64,000 nucleotides of DNA from JAAUTT01 sp963846585 (GCA_963846585.1 CAWJWO010000002.1:1-64000), one strand, 5' to 3'; counted from the first letter of the stretch, positions 28,211-37,240 are shown. Notes: a model not told the origin generated them from the sequence alone. A program made the numbers and translations.

Positions 28211-28894
28211 ATGATGGAATTAAGAAATATAACCAAATATTACGATAACTCAGATACACCAGATAAAAGGCTTATTCTGGATGAAATATCGCTTAAAATC
28301 GAAAAAGGGGATGCTTTAGCTATTACAGGGCCTTCAGGTTCAGGCAAAAGTACATTATTAAATATTATGGGTACTTTGGATACTACTTCTTCAGGCAATG
28401 TATTTTTTAATGATACAGACATCAGTTCATTTAATGAAAAAGAACTTTCAAAAATCCGTAATCAAAACATCGGTTTTATTTTTCAGAGGCATTACCTGCT
28501 GCCTCAGCTTAACCTGATTGAAAATGTAATAATTCCTGTATTACCTTTAAATGATAAAGCAAAACAAAAATCGGCCTGTTCGAGGGGTATGGAATTACTT
28601 GCCGGATTAGGTCTTGCTGATAAAGTACACAGACTTCCCGGACAACTTTCTGTAGGTGAGTGTCAAAGAGCTGCCGTGGCGAGAGCATTGATCAATAAAC
28701 CTGATATAATACTGGCCGATGAGCCAACAGGTTCACTCGACAATACTTCAGCCCACCGGATGGGTGAACTTCTTATTAACATTAATAAAACCTATTCCGT
28801 CGCACTGGTAATAGTAACACACTCGATTGAGCTTGCGGGTAATATGAAGGTAATTTATAACTTACTGAATGGGAAATTAGTGCTTAGTGCATAG
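28211..28894 (+). CDS. ABC transporter ATP-binding protein (LolD/MacB type)
   Basis: 227 residues with Walker A GPSGSGKST (~41), Q-loop FQRHYLLPQLNLIENV, signature LSVGECQRAAVARAL, Walker B IILADEPTGSLD and switch His in VTHS. The signature is non-canonical: LSVGE replaces LSGGQ, keeping the Ser and second Gly. Proteins of this size and with FQxxxLLPxLxxxEN motifs energise FtsX-like permeases that move lipoproteins, antibiotics or peptides. The matching permease is likely the FtsX-type protein at 32429, four kilobases downstream on the same strand. Start: ATGATG doublet at 28211; either codon may serve. Confidence 0.92.
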   Translation: MMELRNITKYYDNSDTPDKRLILDEISLKIEKGDALAITGPSGSGKSTLLNIMGTLDTTSSGNVFFNDTDISSFNEKELSKIRNQNIGFIFQRHYLLPQLNLIENVIIPVLPLNDKAKQKSACSRGMELLAGLGLADKVHRLPGQLSVGECQRAAVARALINKPDIILADEPTGSLDNTSAHRMGELLININKTYSVALVIVTHSIELAGNMKVIYNLLNGKLVLSA

Positions 28895-29095
28895 TGCATA
28901 GTTGCTGGCTTTTAGTTGTTAGTTGTTAGTTGTTAGTTGCTGGTTATTAGTGAATAAAATTTATTCGGTTATTCGGTTATTCGGTTATTCGATTATAAGT
29001 ATATTCGTATAATTAGAATTCCATAAACATATAAACCTTATAAACCAATATCAAATATTCCCAAAATCTTGGTTCCTGGTTCCTGGCTCTTGATT
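28895..29095. repeat. Composite tandem repeat, second copy of the 17.3 kb module
   Basis: Same order as at 17325-17606: TGCTTAGTGCATAG, GTTAGTT units, GTGAATAAAATTTATTCG, GGTTATTCG x3, the unique core ATAATTAGAATTCCATAAAC, then CTTATAAACC; finally CTTGGTTCCTGGTTCCTGG just before the permease start. Tandem arrays are shorter than in the first copy. Confidence 0.9.
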
Positions 29096-29101
29096 CTATA
29101 A

Positions 29102-30118
29102 ATGATGAACACAAAAACAAATATCTGCTTATTGGGTTTTCCTGTTTGGATCCTGCTTTATTACTTCAAGGAAAAAGTATCGTGGTTTCTTGTTTTTACT
29201 TTTTTCAGGATACCGGAGGAAAGCCATTTTTCAGGTTTCCTATGGTTTTTTTTAAGTACTATGCTAAAAATAATGCTTTTGCTCATCCTGATAATCTTTT
29301 TGATGGGAGTTATACGATCTTTCTTTTCCCCTGAAAAAACAAGAAAAATTCTTGAAGGTAAATCATTGTTCGCCGGAAATATTTTAGCCGGTTTGTTTGG
29401 AATAATCACGCCTTTTTGTTCTTGTTCAGCCATTCCTCTTTTCATTGGTTTTGTTGAAAGCGGTATCCCGTTAGGCGTTACTTTTTCATTTCTTATCTCC
29501 GCCCCTTTAATCAACGAAGTGGGTGTAATTATGCTAATTGGACTATTTGGGTGGAAAATAGGGTTAATTTATATTTTAACGGGTCTGGTAATTGCTATAT
29601 CATGTGGTTGGGTAATCGGAAGGCTTAAACTTGAACCATGGGTTCAGGATTGGGTTTATAAAACTAAATTTGGAAACGTTGGAATATCTGAAACTAAGTT
29701 AAGTATAGATGAAAGGGTACAAATCGGTTTTGATGCTGTAAAGGATATTTTGTCCCGGATTTGGTTATATGTTTTCTTAGGAGTTGCAATTGGGGCATTG
29801 ATTCATGGATATGTTCCTGAAAATTACCTGGTATCGGTAATGAATAAATCTGAATGGTATTCAGTCCCTTTATCAGTTTTAATAGGTATCCCAATCTATT
29901 CATGTACGGCAGGTGTAATTCCCATTGTATCGGCACTCATAGAGAAAGGCGTCCCTCTTGGTACTGCCCTGGCCTTTATGATGTCAGTCATTGGAATTTC
30001 GTTGCCTGAACTAGTTATTTTAAATAAAGTACTTAAAATGCCTTTTATTTTGACTTTTATAGGAATAATTGCATTTGGGATAATTATTGTCGGATACCTG
30101 TTTAATTATATTATGTGA
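29102..30118 (+). CDS. UPF0718/ArsP-like permease (SO_0444-type)
   Basis: 338 residues with about eight membrane segments. The pattern ITPFCSCSAIPLFIGFVESG followed by GVTFSFLISAPLINEVG in the first half and PIYSCTAGVIPIVSALIEKG with GTALAFMMS in the second half is the duplicated core of the DUF318/UPF0718 permease family. Members export organoarsenicals or have been linked to copper/zinc efflux; the Cys pair in CSCSA is characteristic. A small thioredoxin-like protein typical of the same gene pair lies at 31753. The substrate is unknown. An inner-membrane location is expected. Confidence 0.88.
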   Translation: MMNTKTNICLLGFPVWILLYYFKEKVSWFLVFTFFRIPEESHFSGFLWFFLSTMLKIMLLLILIIFLMGVIRSFFSPEKTRKILEGKSLFAGNILAGLFGIITPFCSCSAIPLFIGFVESGIPLGVTFSFLISAPLINEVGVIMLIGLFGWKIGLIYILTGLVIAISCGWVIGRLKLEPWVQDWVYKTKFGNVGISETKLSIDERVQIGFDAVKDILSRIWLYVFLGVAIGALIHGYVPENYLVSVMNKSEWYSVPLSVLIGIPIYSCTAGVIPIVSALIEKGVPLGTALAFMMSVIGISLPELVILNKVLKMPFILTFIGIIAFGIIIVGYLFNYIM

Positions 30119-30375
30119 AGATGTGCAGAGGTGAAGGTATGCATATATTGAAGACAAATTACAAATAATTAATTTATTATTTTACTGTTACACTTTTTTT
30201 AATTGGAACACTACTTGTGATATTTAATATGTTGTTAACCAAAAAAACTTTGTCCACTGTAAAATTTGGTACTCAAAAAGTTTAACCCGGGCATTACATT
30301 AAAAACTTAATATACATATTGATATAATTTTACATGGACAGTGATTTTTAAACAAAAAATAATTGTAAATAAAAA
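30119..30375. repeat. Gap with an imperfect inverted repeat (30252-30266 / 30326-30339)
   Basis: GTCCACTGTAAAATT at 30252 and AATTTTACATGGAC at 30326 are inverted copies with one base missing, 59 bases apart, around an AT-rich centre with TTAACCCGGG. It looks like the ends of a small dead mobile element, but no transposase or target duplication is visible. Confidence 0.4.
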
Positions 30376-31182
30376 TTACCAGGACAATTTGAAATCCACA
30401 GGAATTACAAATTGTTGATTTATAGGTTTCCCTCCTTTTCTACCTGGTTTCCATAGTGGAGAACTCATAATTGTCTTCACTACCTCCTGATCCAATATCG
30501 GATCGACTCCCCGTAAGACTATTACTTTTTCGACCATGCCTTTTGAATTCACAATAAATTGAACTATCAATCTTCCTCGAAGTACCATTTTGATAACGCT
30601 ATCCGGTAAATGAATGTGTTTATTTACCCATGAGGCAAAACTGCTTATATCCCCACCCTGAAAGGTTGCATTTTTTTCTACTATAAGAAATATTTTTTCA
30701 CTGTCAGAAGGACTTACATTTTTTGTCACGTTATTATTTATAATATTAAATTTAACAGGAATTACAAACTGTTGATTAACAGATTTACCTCATAGTTTAC
30801 CAGGGATCCATTTAGGTGAACTCATTACTATGTGAATTACTTCATTATCTAATATTGAATCTATTCCTTTAAGTATTTTTGCATTTTCGACTATACCAAG
30901 TGAATCAACAACAAATTGAACAATTATTGTTCCATGTATTTCTTTCTTCTTTAAACTATCAGGAATAAAGGTGTTTTGTATAACCCAAAAATGGAAACTA
31001 TTAATATCCCCTCCCTGAAATTGAGCGTTTTTATCTACGCCTATAAAAACTCCTGAATTATCACTAGTTGTTGTTTTGATAGTATCACTTTGAGTAATTT
31101 TTTGAGAGAAAACATTTTCAGAATTAACTTGAATTAGAAATACTAATACTAAAAAAAGTAATTTATTAAATATTGTGTACAT
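30376..31182 (-). pseudogene. Protein with two TonB C-terminal domains, split by one TGA
   Basis: From ATG 31182: signal peptide (residues 1-24), a first domain with VGVDKNAQFQGGDINSF-like text and GTIIVQFVVDSLGIVENAKI, reaching SSPKWIPGKL, then TGA at 30790-30792. The frame continues without interruption through GKSVNQQFVIPVKF into a second, similar domain (ATFQGGDISSF, GRLIVQFIVNSKGMVEKVIV, LWKPGRKGGKPINQQFVIPV) that stops at 30376. The residue lost at the TGA corresponds to the arginine or glycine of the PGKxxGKP motif, so CGA-to-TGA would explain it. TonB C-terminal domains of this type bind TonB boxes or act in envelope signalling. Two separate products are possible if the GTG at 30729 is used. 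Confidence 0.75.
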
Positions 31183-31385
31183 ATAGTATTTTAGTTGTTA
31201 ATGATTATTTATAATATATTCACTTTAACCTCATTTATTAAATTTATTTCCGGCCGAAAAACAGTTCTATTTAATAATGCAAATTCCATCAATGCTAAGA
31301 TATAGGTTATTTTTCAATATTGTACAAATAAATAAAATCTCATTTCAACAAATTAGGCAACTCTTCATAAGTTAACTATTCCCGG
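31183..31385. other. Non-coding AT-rich stretch before the promoter at 31386
   Basis: No open frame or repeat that I can support. It separates the minus-strand TonB pseudogene from the plus-strand promoter. Confidence 0.4.
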
Positions 31386-31416
31386 TTTGTCCTAACCAAT
31401 AAATCACCTAATTTTG
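31386..31416 (+). promoter_or_regulatory. Bacteroidota-type promoter, TTTG-N19-TAATTTTG
   Basis: TTTG at 31386-31389, a 19-base spacer and TAATTTTG at 31409-31416 match the -33/-7 consensus of the Bacteroidota primary sigma factor exactly. Transcription would run right toward the thioredoxin-like gene at 31753, giving a leader of over 300 bases that includes hairpin repeats. Confidence 0.6.
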
Positions 31417-31533
31417 TATCTTGTACCTAAGAAATATTATTGCTTTTATCTGTCTTCTCTTTAGAAACCACTTTTTAGACTTTATTCAAAATTACAGATA
31501 TACATATGATTAGATTCAATCCTGTAAAAAAAA

Positions 31534-31740
31534 CTCCTCATCTAAATCTTCTCCTCAAGGAGAAGACTTTAATTCCGTATAATTGCAATTATCCAATTGT
31601 AGGAATTACTCCCCTCTCCTTGAGGAGAGGAGTAGGGGGTGAGGTGATTGATACAATATTGTTTCATATAATTTTTACTCCATTTTTAAGGGAGAAAGAC
31701 GCTGCCTTCTGCCTTCTGCCTTCTTTCATCTTTTAACTTT
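31534..31740. repeat. CTCCTCAAGGAG inverted-repeat element plus TTCTGCC words
   Basis: CCTCATCTAAATCTTCTCCT with CTCCTCAAGGAG on the left and CTCCTTGAGGAG with GGGGGTGAGG on the right form nested inverted repeats (31534-31646). CTTCTGCCTTCTGCCTTC words at about 31700-31724 precede the next gene. An open frame across this region (31506-31736) is composed of repeat DNA and I do not consider it a gene. Confidence 0.7.
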
Positions 31741-31752
31741 TGACCTACACAA

Positions 31753-31992
31753 ATGAACATTACAATCCTGGGAGCCGGATGCGCAAATTGCAAAAAACTT
31801 GAAGATAACTTGCATAAAGCAATAGAAGATTTGCACCACGGAATTTCTGTTAAAAAGGAGAGTGATTATTCCAAAATAGCCTCGTACGGCGTTATGCATA
31901 CCCCTGCTCTGGTAATTAACGATAAAGTTGTATTGCAGGGCAAAGTCCCTGGCGTAGCAGAGCTTATGGATATCATACGTAAAGAAATTTAA
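31753..31992 (+). CDS. Small thioredoxin-like redox-disulfide protein
   Basis: 79 residues. The N-terminus MNITILGAGCANCKKLEDNL carries the CxxC motif of the thioredoxin-family 'redox-active disulfide protein 2' group (TM0996-like). Later VMHTPALVINDKVVLQGKVP supplies the cis-proline and central strands. It has no signal peptide, so it acts in the cytoplasm. These proteins are commonly encoded beside UPF0718 permeases, and one is present at 29102 on the same strand, with the TonB pseudogene and repeats between. It probably passes metal or electrons to the permease. Confidence 0.9.
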   Translation: MNITILGAGCANCKKLEDNLHKAIEDLHHGISVKKESDYSKIASYGVMHTPALVINDKVVLQGKVPGVAELMDIIRKEI

Positions 31993-32428
31993 GGGCCGGA
32001 GAAAAGAGACGTGAGACGTAAGACGTGGAACATGAGACATGGGACGTGAGACATGGGACGTGAGACTTGAGACGTGGGACGTGAGACGTGGGACGTGGGA
32101 CGTGAGACGTGAGACGTGGGACGTGAGACGTGAAAAAGAAGACAGGATACAGAAGGCAGAAGACAGAAGAAAAGAAAAATGAATATCGAATGTCGAATGT
32201 CGAATAATGAATGAAGTAAAATATACTTCGGCTTTCGATGTTCGAAATTCGGTGTTCGAAATTAATAGCAGTTCCCAGGTCTGTATAACCCATAAACCTT
32301 ATAAGCCTTATAAACCCTATAAACCTTTTCGCATTTTCCAGAAAATTTCATTAACAATAATAATACTAGCAACTAACAACTAACAACTAAAACCTAGGCA
32401 CTAAGCACTAATTACTAAGCACTATATT
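31993..32428. repeat. Mosaic repeat: ACGTGAG/ACGTGGG tracts, then CTTATAAACC and CTAACAACTAAC words
   Basis: After the stop come more than a dozen ACGTGAG/ACGTGGG units (32005-32130), AGAAGGCAGAAGACAG words, TCGAATGTCGAAT and TTCGAAATTCGG words (about 32185-32265), CTTATAAGCC/CTATAAACC words and finally CAACTAACAACTAACAACTA with AGCACTAAG directly before the FtsX-type gene. Pure mosaic; no gene. Confidence 0.92.
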
Positions 32429-35400
32429 ATGATCCGCTATATACTAAAAAGCCTGTGGTACTTTAAGAAACAACACTTAACCGTATTTGCATGTACGGTA
32501 TTAAGTACAGCTATTATAACCGGGGCAATAATATTGGGAGACTCGGTTCGGCATAGCCTTCTCGGACTCGTGGAAAAGCGTTTGGGTAATACATCTTACA
32601 TACTTAATACCGGAAGCAGGTTTATAAGGGCCAAGCTGGCTGGTGAAATCTCAAAAAGTACAAATGTTCCTGCTGCACCTGTCTTAATGATGCATGGCAT
32701 CGCAATCAATAATGAAAACAATATCAGAAATAGCGTAAATGTAATCGGAATAGATGATGATTTCGGACATATAGCAAAATGTAAGGTTCAGAAATTAAAT
32801 CCGGATGAGGCTATTATAAGTGAAAATATTGCACAAAACCTTAACCTTAAAGCCGGCGATGAATTTTTATTACGTGTTGAAAAAATTGGATTCATCCCGC
32901 TTAATACGCCCCTTGTAAGCATAGATAAACCATCGGTAGCATTGTTACTTAAAGTAAAATCAATAGCATCCGGCAACTGTTACGGGAGATTCAGCCTGAA
33001 CAGCAACCAGTCCGCTCCCTTTAATGTCTTTATTTCCCGTGGATTTCTGGCTGATAAGCTTGGATTAACGGGACGTGCAAACCTAATTCTTATAACTGCA
33101 ATCCAAAACCCTGCATTATTGAATAAAACTCTTTCCAAACACATTAAACTTACTGATATAGGGTTAAAAATAAGGGAAGTACCAGGAAATGGAAATTTTG
33201 AACTTATTTCGGACCGGATATTTATTGACAAACAAATTTCCAAAGTAATTGACAGCTTATCTATAGAACACCAAAACATAGAAACATATTTTGTAAACGC
33301 TATTCACAGAAATGCAAAAGAAACCCCATATTCGTTTGTATCTGCCATATCATTTCCATTGTTGCCGGTCAATTTAAAAAGTAATGAAATTATTATAAAT
33401 GAATGGCTTGCAACAGATATGTGCGTTAAACCCGGCGATACCGTTTCACTTGATTATTTTGTCATAGGGCCTTTACACACCATCAAAGAAAAAAGCAATC
33501 TGTTTATTATTAAACTTATTATTGATAACCACAGCAAAATTGAAGACAGGACACTCATGCCTTCCATCCCCGGATTTTCCGAAGCTATAAGTTGCAGGGA
33601 CTGGAACCCCGGAGTACCGGTTAACCTGAAAAAAATTAGGAAAAAGGATGAAAAATACTGGAACGATTACCGGGGTACCCCAAAAGCATTTATTTCCACA
33701 GCAGCCGGATTAAAACTTTGGGATAATTCATTTGGTAATTATACTGCTGTAAGGTTTGATAAAAAATACTTCTCATCACCTGATTCAATAAGTAATTTAT
33801 TATTAAGAAATATAAAACTTAAAGACATAGGAATGAATATAATTCCGGTCCATAAAGAAGGTATCTCAGCTGCTGCTAATTCTATTGACTTTGGTGAACT
33901 CTTCCTCTATCTGAGCTTTTTTATTATAGTAGCCTCAATACTCCTTATAGCCCTTACATACTCTCTTAATACCGAAGCACGTTCACAGGAAACGGGAATA
34001 TTATCAGGACTTGGATTTACTCAAAAACATATTGTTTTACTCCGTTTTGCCGAATCGGTATTTATAATATTGTCAGGTGGCTTAGCTGGCGCTTTTATTG
34101 GAATTTTATATAACGACCTGTTAATTTACGGATTAAATTCTGTATGGACTGATGCTGTAAGAGAACCAATACTTCAGGTATATATTTTACCAGTAAAACT
34201 GGTTGTCGGATCAATAATTGGCATATTTGTCGCCCTGGTCACTGTTTATTTTGTGACAATCCAAAAATTAAAACAACCTGTAACTAACCTTGTAAAAGGA
34301 TTTTCAGACATTAATTTTCAGCCCTCAAAACTTAAATTTTCATTAACAATCGCAATTATAGGTATTACCGGATCAGTTTGCCTGGTTGGTATTTCGATAA
34401 TCACCGGCTCATACAATAATGCCGGAATGTTTTTAACAGCCGGCGGATTATTTTTATTGGGAAGTGCAAATTTAATAATGTATTACATAAGTCGTCCCCC
34501 AAAAAATAAAAATACTTTATTTGGAATATTCAACCTTGCCATAAAAAATGCAGGCAGAAATAAACGCAGAAGCTTTGCTACTATTCTTATACTTGCATTA
34601 GGTACTTTTATAATAATTTTAACAGGATCGTACAGAAAAACATATTTCGGAGAAGAAAATCAGAGAAAATCAGGCACAGGTGGATTTCTTTTCTGGGCCG
34701 GAACAACCATGCCGGTACCATACAACCTGAATGAACCGGAAGGAAAAAACAATTTAATAACAGAAAAAGAATCAGATCTTGACAGTGTAAGATTTATCCA
34801 GTTACATAGTGTAGATGGTGATGATGCAAGCTGCCTGAACCTTAATCAGGTTTCACATCCGGCTGTTCTGGGTATCGATCCGGTTTATTTTGATACTCAC
34901 GGTTCTTTTTCGTTTGTTAAATTATTTGATAACCGATACAAAAACCATCCCTGGAAAATAATGGAAAAAAGCTATGGCGATAAGGTTATTCCCTCATTGG
35001 CAGATGAAACCGTTATAGAATATGGATTACATAAATCAGTTGGTGACACGGTTTCATATATGGATGAATTTGGCGAAAATATCAGTTTTCAACTTGTTGC
35101 CGGACTCGATAATTCTATATTTCAGGGTTACATACTTATTCCCGACAGTATTTTTGTCAGGCACTTTCCTTCTGCCGGATCAAAGGTATTTCTAATAGAT
35201 GCGCCAAAATCAAAACAGAAAATAATTTCGAGAGTAATAAATTCAAGTCTGCCTGATTATGGGGTAACTTTAACAACCGCACCTGAAAGACTTTCTTCAT
35301 TTAATTCTGTTGAGAATACTTACCTTTCTGTATTTATGGCACTTGGAGGTCTTGGCCTGCTTATCGGTACCTTAGGACTTGGGATTATACTCTACAGGAA

Positions 35401-35707
35401 TATGCTTGAGCGCCGGCATGAACTTTCATTTTATAGGGCCCTTGGTTTCAGGAAAAATAAAATTTTACAATTAGTCTTATTTGAGAATATTTTCCTGCTG
35501 GCATCAGGATTGCTTTGCGGCTCAGTTTCAGCATTTATAGGCATTTTCCCATCATTAATATCTCCTTCGTTTAGTATACAAGGTGGTTTTCTATCCTTAA
35601 TAATCATATCTATACTTACATTTGGTATCGTATGGATTTACTTACTTACAAAATTATCAATGAGGGGAAGACTTATTACTTTGTTAAGTGATGAAGTGAT
35701 TAGGTGA
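32429..35707 (+). CDS. Large FtsX-type ABC permease (MacB-like)
   Basis: 1092 residues. An N-terminal membrane segment (~18-36) is followed by a ~460-residue extracytoplasmic domain, four membrane segments (~495-520, 545-570, 590-612 and 640-665) forming the first FtsX core (ARSQETGILSGLGFTQKHI), a further pair near 690 and 715, a second extracytoplasmic domain (~730-970), and a final FtsX core with three segments (MLERRHELSFYRALGFRKNK). This double-FtsX layout belongs to permeases that export or extract lipophilic or peptide substrates, powered by a LolD/MacB ATPase such as the one at 28211. The substrate is unknown. Confidence 0.88.
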   Translation: MIRYILKSLWYFKKQHLTVFACTVLSTAIITGAIILGDSVRHSLLGLVEKRLGNTSYILNTGSRFIRAKLAGEISKSTNVPAAPVLMMHGIAINNENNIRNSVNVIGIDDDFGHIAKCKVQKLNPDEAIISENIAQNLNLKAGDEFLLRVEKIGFIPLNTPLVSIDKPSVALLLKVKSIASGNCYGRFSLNSNQSAPFNVFISRGFLADKLGLTGRANLILITAIQNPALLNKTLSKHIKLTDIGLKIREVPGNGNFELISDRIFIDKQISKVIDSLSIEHQNIETYFVNAIHRNAKETPYSFVSAISFPLLPVNLKSNEIIINEWLATDMCVKPGDTVSLDYFVIGPLHTIKEKSNLFIIKLIIDNHSKIEDRTLMPSIPGFSEAISCRDWNPGVPVNLKKIRKKDEKYWNDYRGTPKAFISTAAGLKLWDNSFGNYTAVRFDKKYFSSPDSISNLLLRNIKLKDIGMNIIPVHKEGISAAANSIDFGELFLYLSFFIIVASILLIALTYSLNTEARSQETGILSGLGFTQKHIVLLRFAESVFIILSGGLAGAFIGILYNDLLIYGLNSVWTDAVREPILQVYILPVKLVVGSIIGIFVALVTVYFVTIQKLKQPVTNLVKGFSDINFQPSKLKFSLTIAIIGITGSVCLVGISIITGSYNNAGMFLTAGGLFLLGSANLIMYYISRPPKNKNTLFGIFNLAIKNAGRNKRRSFATILILALGTFIIILTGSYRKTYFGEENQRKSGTGGFLFWAGTTMPVPYNLNEPEGKNNLITEKESDLDSVRFIQLHSVDGDDASCLNLNQVSHPAVLGIDPVYFDTHGSFSFVKLFDNRYKNHPWKIMEKSYGDKVIPSLADETVIEYGLHKSVGDTVSYMDEFGENISFQLVAGLDNSIFQGYILIPDSIFVRHFPSAGSKVFLIDAPKSKQKIISRVINSSLPDYGVTLTTAPERLSSFNSVENTYLSVFMALGGLGLLIGTLGLGIILYRNMLERRHELSFYRALGFRKNKILQLVLFENIFLLASGLLCGSVSAFIGIFPSLISPSFSIQGGFLSLIIISILTFGIVWIYLLTKLSMRGRLITLLSDEVIR

Positions 35708-35805
35708 TGAAGGAAAATGATTTGCGATTGGCGAATCGCGATTTTAGATTTGCGATTTAGGTTTTCGTAATAGAATAAATTTTTTAAATCGACAAATTTG
35801 GAAAT
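35708..35805. repeat. GATGAAG / TTTGCGATT words after the FtsX-type gene
   Basis: GTGATGAAGTGATTAGGTGATGAAGG overlaps the stop region, followed by GCGATTGGCGAATCGCGATTT words. Reverse-complement words (ATCGCCAATCGCCAATCTG) occur at 41028-41060. Confidence 0.7.
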
Positions 35806-36135
35806 TTACTTTATTTTGGGTAAAAGTAGCGTAGCTGTAACCAGGTACATATTAAGAAATTTTGAAATATTATAGGTTAATCCAAACCGATAGGTAGGGT
35901 TTTGAAAAACCTTTTCTCCTGATCCAGAGGAATCAGGAGTTTGATAATCTTTATTATCAGTTAAAATATTATAAACGTAATCATATCTAACATTTAAAGT
36001 TGCACAAAGATTTTTTAAAATATTGAGTTTATCAATAAAAAATAAGCCTGCTGTCCTTTGGTTTATAATCTGATTAAGCTCAATTTGACTATTATCAAAC
36101 GTTGTTTCATCAAAATGGCTGTCAATGTTGTTGCT
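35806..36135 (-). pseudogene. Internal fragment of a TonB-dependent receptor
   Basis: Read on the minus strand without any start codon, the frame gives FDETTFDNSQIELNQIINQR, then AGLFFIDKLNILKNLCATL, NVRYDYVYNILTDNK and FQNPTYRFGLTYNISKFLNM: consecutive barrel strands of a siderophore-type (FecA-like) receptor. After NMY the frame shifts; the next frame continues GYSYATFTQNK, as expected for the family. The plug domain, the N-terminal third and the C-terminal strands are absent. It is a relic at the left border of the accessory island. Confidence 0.7.
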
Positions 36136-36324
36136 ACATACACAGTAGACTCAAATGTATGTACCATAAATAGTGGCACTCTTCTCGTTCAAGTGCAGAC
36201 TATAGATGATGAAGCAATAACTGATGATAATGGAGATGATGGAGGTGAAGGAGGAGGATCTGGTAAAGGTGGCATCCCAGTCCCATTCAAAAAGCCAACA
36301 CCAGATGTTGTTAAGAAGTTGTAA
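36115..36324 (+). CDS. Possible small acidic, glycine-rich protein
   Basis: From ATG 36115: a 69-residue frame with a beta-like first half (VVATYTVDSNVCTINSGTLL) and an acidic glycine-rich stretch (DDNGDDGGEGGGSGKGG) before PVPFKKPTPD. No family recognised. The start abuts the TonB-receptor relic on the other strand, so it may begin in recombined DNA. It may be a genuine small protein or a chance frame. Confidence 0.35.
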   Translation: MAVNVVATYTVDSNVCTINSGTLLVQVQTIDDEAITDDNGDDGGEGGGSGKGGIPVPFKKPTPDVVKKL

Positions 36325-36467
36325 GTCCAAAGAAGGTATGATAATAAAAAAGGAACTATCTAGGGTCGGTTCACGGTACAGGCTTAACGTGCTATATTTT
36401 CCCAATCATGAACCGACCCCCATTACACCTGTATTGCCTTAAACATTTCTCATTAAAATATTATACT

Positions 36468-36920
36468 ATGAAAAAATTAAGCTTATTATTTTGCATATCA
36501 CTATTTTCAATTGCTGTAAGTTATGGTCAATTGAATTTAATTCCTGCTAATCCAATGCACGAAATAGTTAGATATTGTGAAATTAGGTATAAATTTTTAG
36601 ACACTATCAAAGATCAATCAGGCAAATATCGCCCTGTAGACGGCACAGAAGGTATTGTAATTTTTGATAAAAATGTAAATGCTAAACTTTTCCTAGATTC
36701 CATAGTTGCAAATAAGCTGGAAAATGTTACAATATGCAAATCGTCGATAGATGTTATTAATTATATGTCATCCATAGGTTGGTACTTAATAAGTGCGGTT
36801 CCGCTTACATATGTTTATGGTTCTGAGAAGAAACCACAGGGAACGTGGGAAATAATTTTTTACTTTAGAAAGGAATTTCTTAATATAGGAAAACCCATAG
36901 ACATCTCGAGCTTCTTCTAA
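36468..36920 (+). CDS. Secreted protein of unknown function
   Basis: I start at ATG 36468, which gives a typical signal peptide (MKKLSLLFCISLFSIAVSYG) and 150 residues; the longer frame adds 20 residues without reason. The mature part contains YRPVDGTEGIVIFDKN, LENVTICKSSIDVINYMSSI and a basic/aromatic end (GTWEIIFYFRKEF). The pattern 'INYMSSIGWYLISAVPLTYV' resembles small Bacteroidota exported proteins in which a variable protein is assayed by its 'GW' motif, but I cannot name a family. It is followed by a terminator-like hairpin, so it is probably transcribed alone. Confidence 0.7.
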   Translation: MKKLSLLFCISLFSIAVSYGQLNLIPANPMHEIVRYCEIRYKFLDTIKDQSGKYRPVDGTEGIVIFDKNVNAKLFLDSIVANKLENVTICKSSIDVINYMSSIGWYLISAVPLTYVYGSEKKPQGTWEIIFYFRKEFLNIGKPIDISSFF

Positions 36921-36950
36921 AAAGGTTGTTTAGTTTGTTCTAACATGGAT

Positions 36951-36976
36951 TTTCCGAGCATTTATACGCTCGGAAA
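36951..36976. terminator. Hairpin TTTCCGAGC / GCTCGGAAA
   Basis: A perfect 9-base stem with an 8-base loop, 31 bases after the stop of the secreted protein. No long T run follows, so it is a likely but not textbook terminator. Confidence 0.6.
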
Positions 36977-37067
36977 TGTTTACATACATTGACTATGATA
37001 ATCAAATGATTAAATTTGCAACTATGTAAATTCTGACCACCATATCAGACATAATTATGTTTTAATT

Positions 37068-37101
37068 ATGAAATCCAATTGCTTCAAACCAGTTGGATTT
37101 T
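37068..37101. terminator. Hairpin with T-rich tail
   Basis: GAAATCCAATTG and CAGTTGGATTT form a stem around CTTCAAAC, followed by TGTTTTTTC. It looks like a rho-independent terminator reading rightward. No intact gene directly precedes it, which suggests it once ended a deleted gene. Confidence 0.5.
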
Positions 37102-37240
37102 GTTTTTTCATCCTAATTTGGGGTAATTTAAAAGATAGTACATAAAGTTCCGTGGTTGTTATGGATGCAATTTTCCTTCCCTTAATACGCGAATATTCAG
37201 TTCTCAGAAAGATAAATAATATTTGAGAACAGCCTGTAGC

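Noticed and set aside
30790..30792. Selenocysteine or TGA recoding in the TonB gene
   Set aside because: The equivalent position in the second domain is a small or basic residue rather than Cys, no SECIS-like hairpin is evident, and TGA is used as a normal stop elsewhere (for example 13149-13151).
31506..31736. A 76-residue open frame
   Set aside because: It consists of translated CTCCTCAAGGAG and TTCTGCC repeat words with no protein character.
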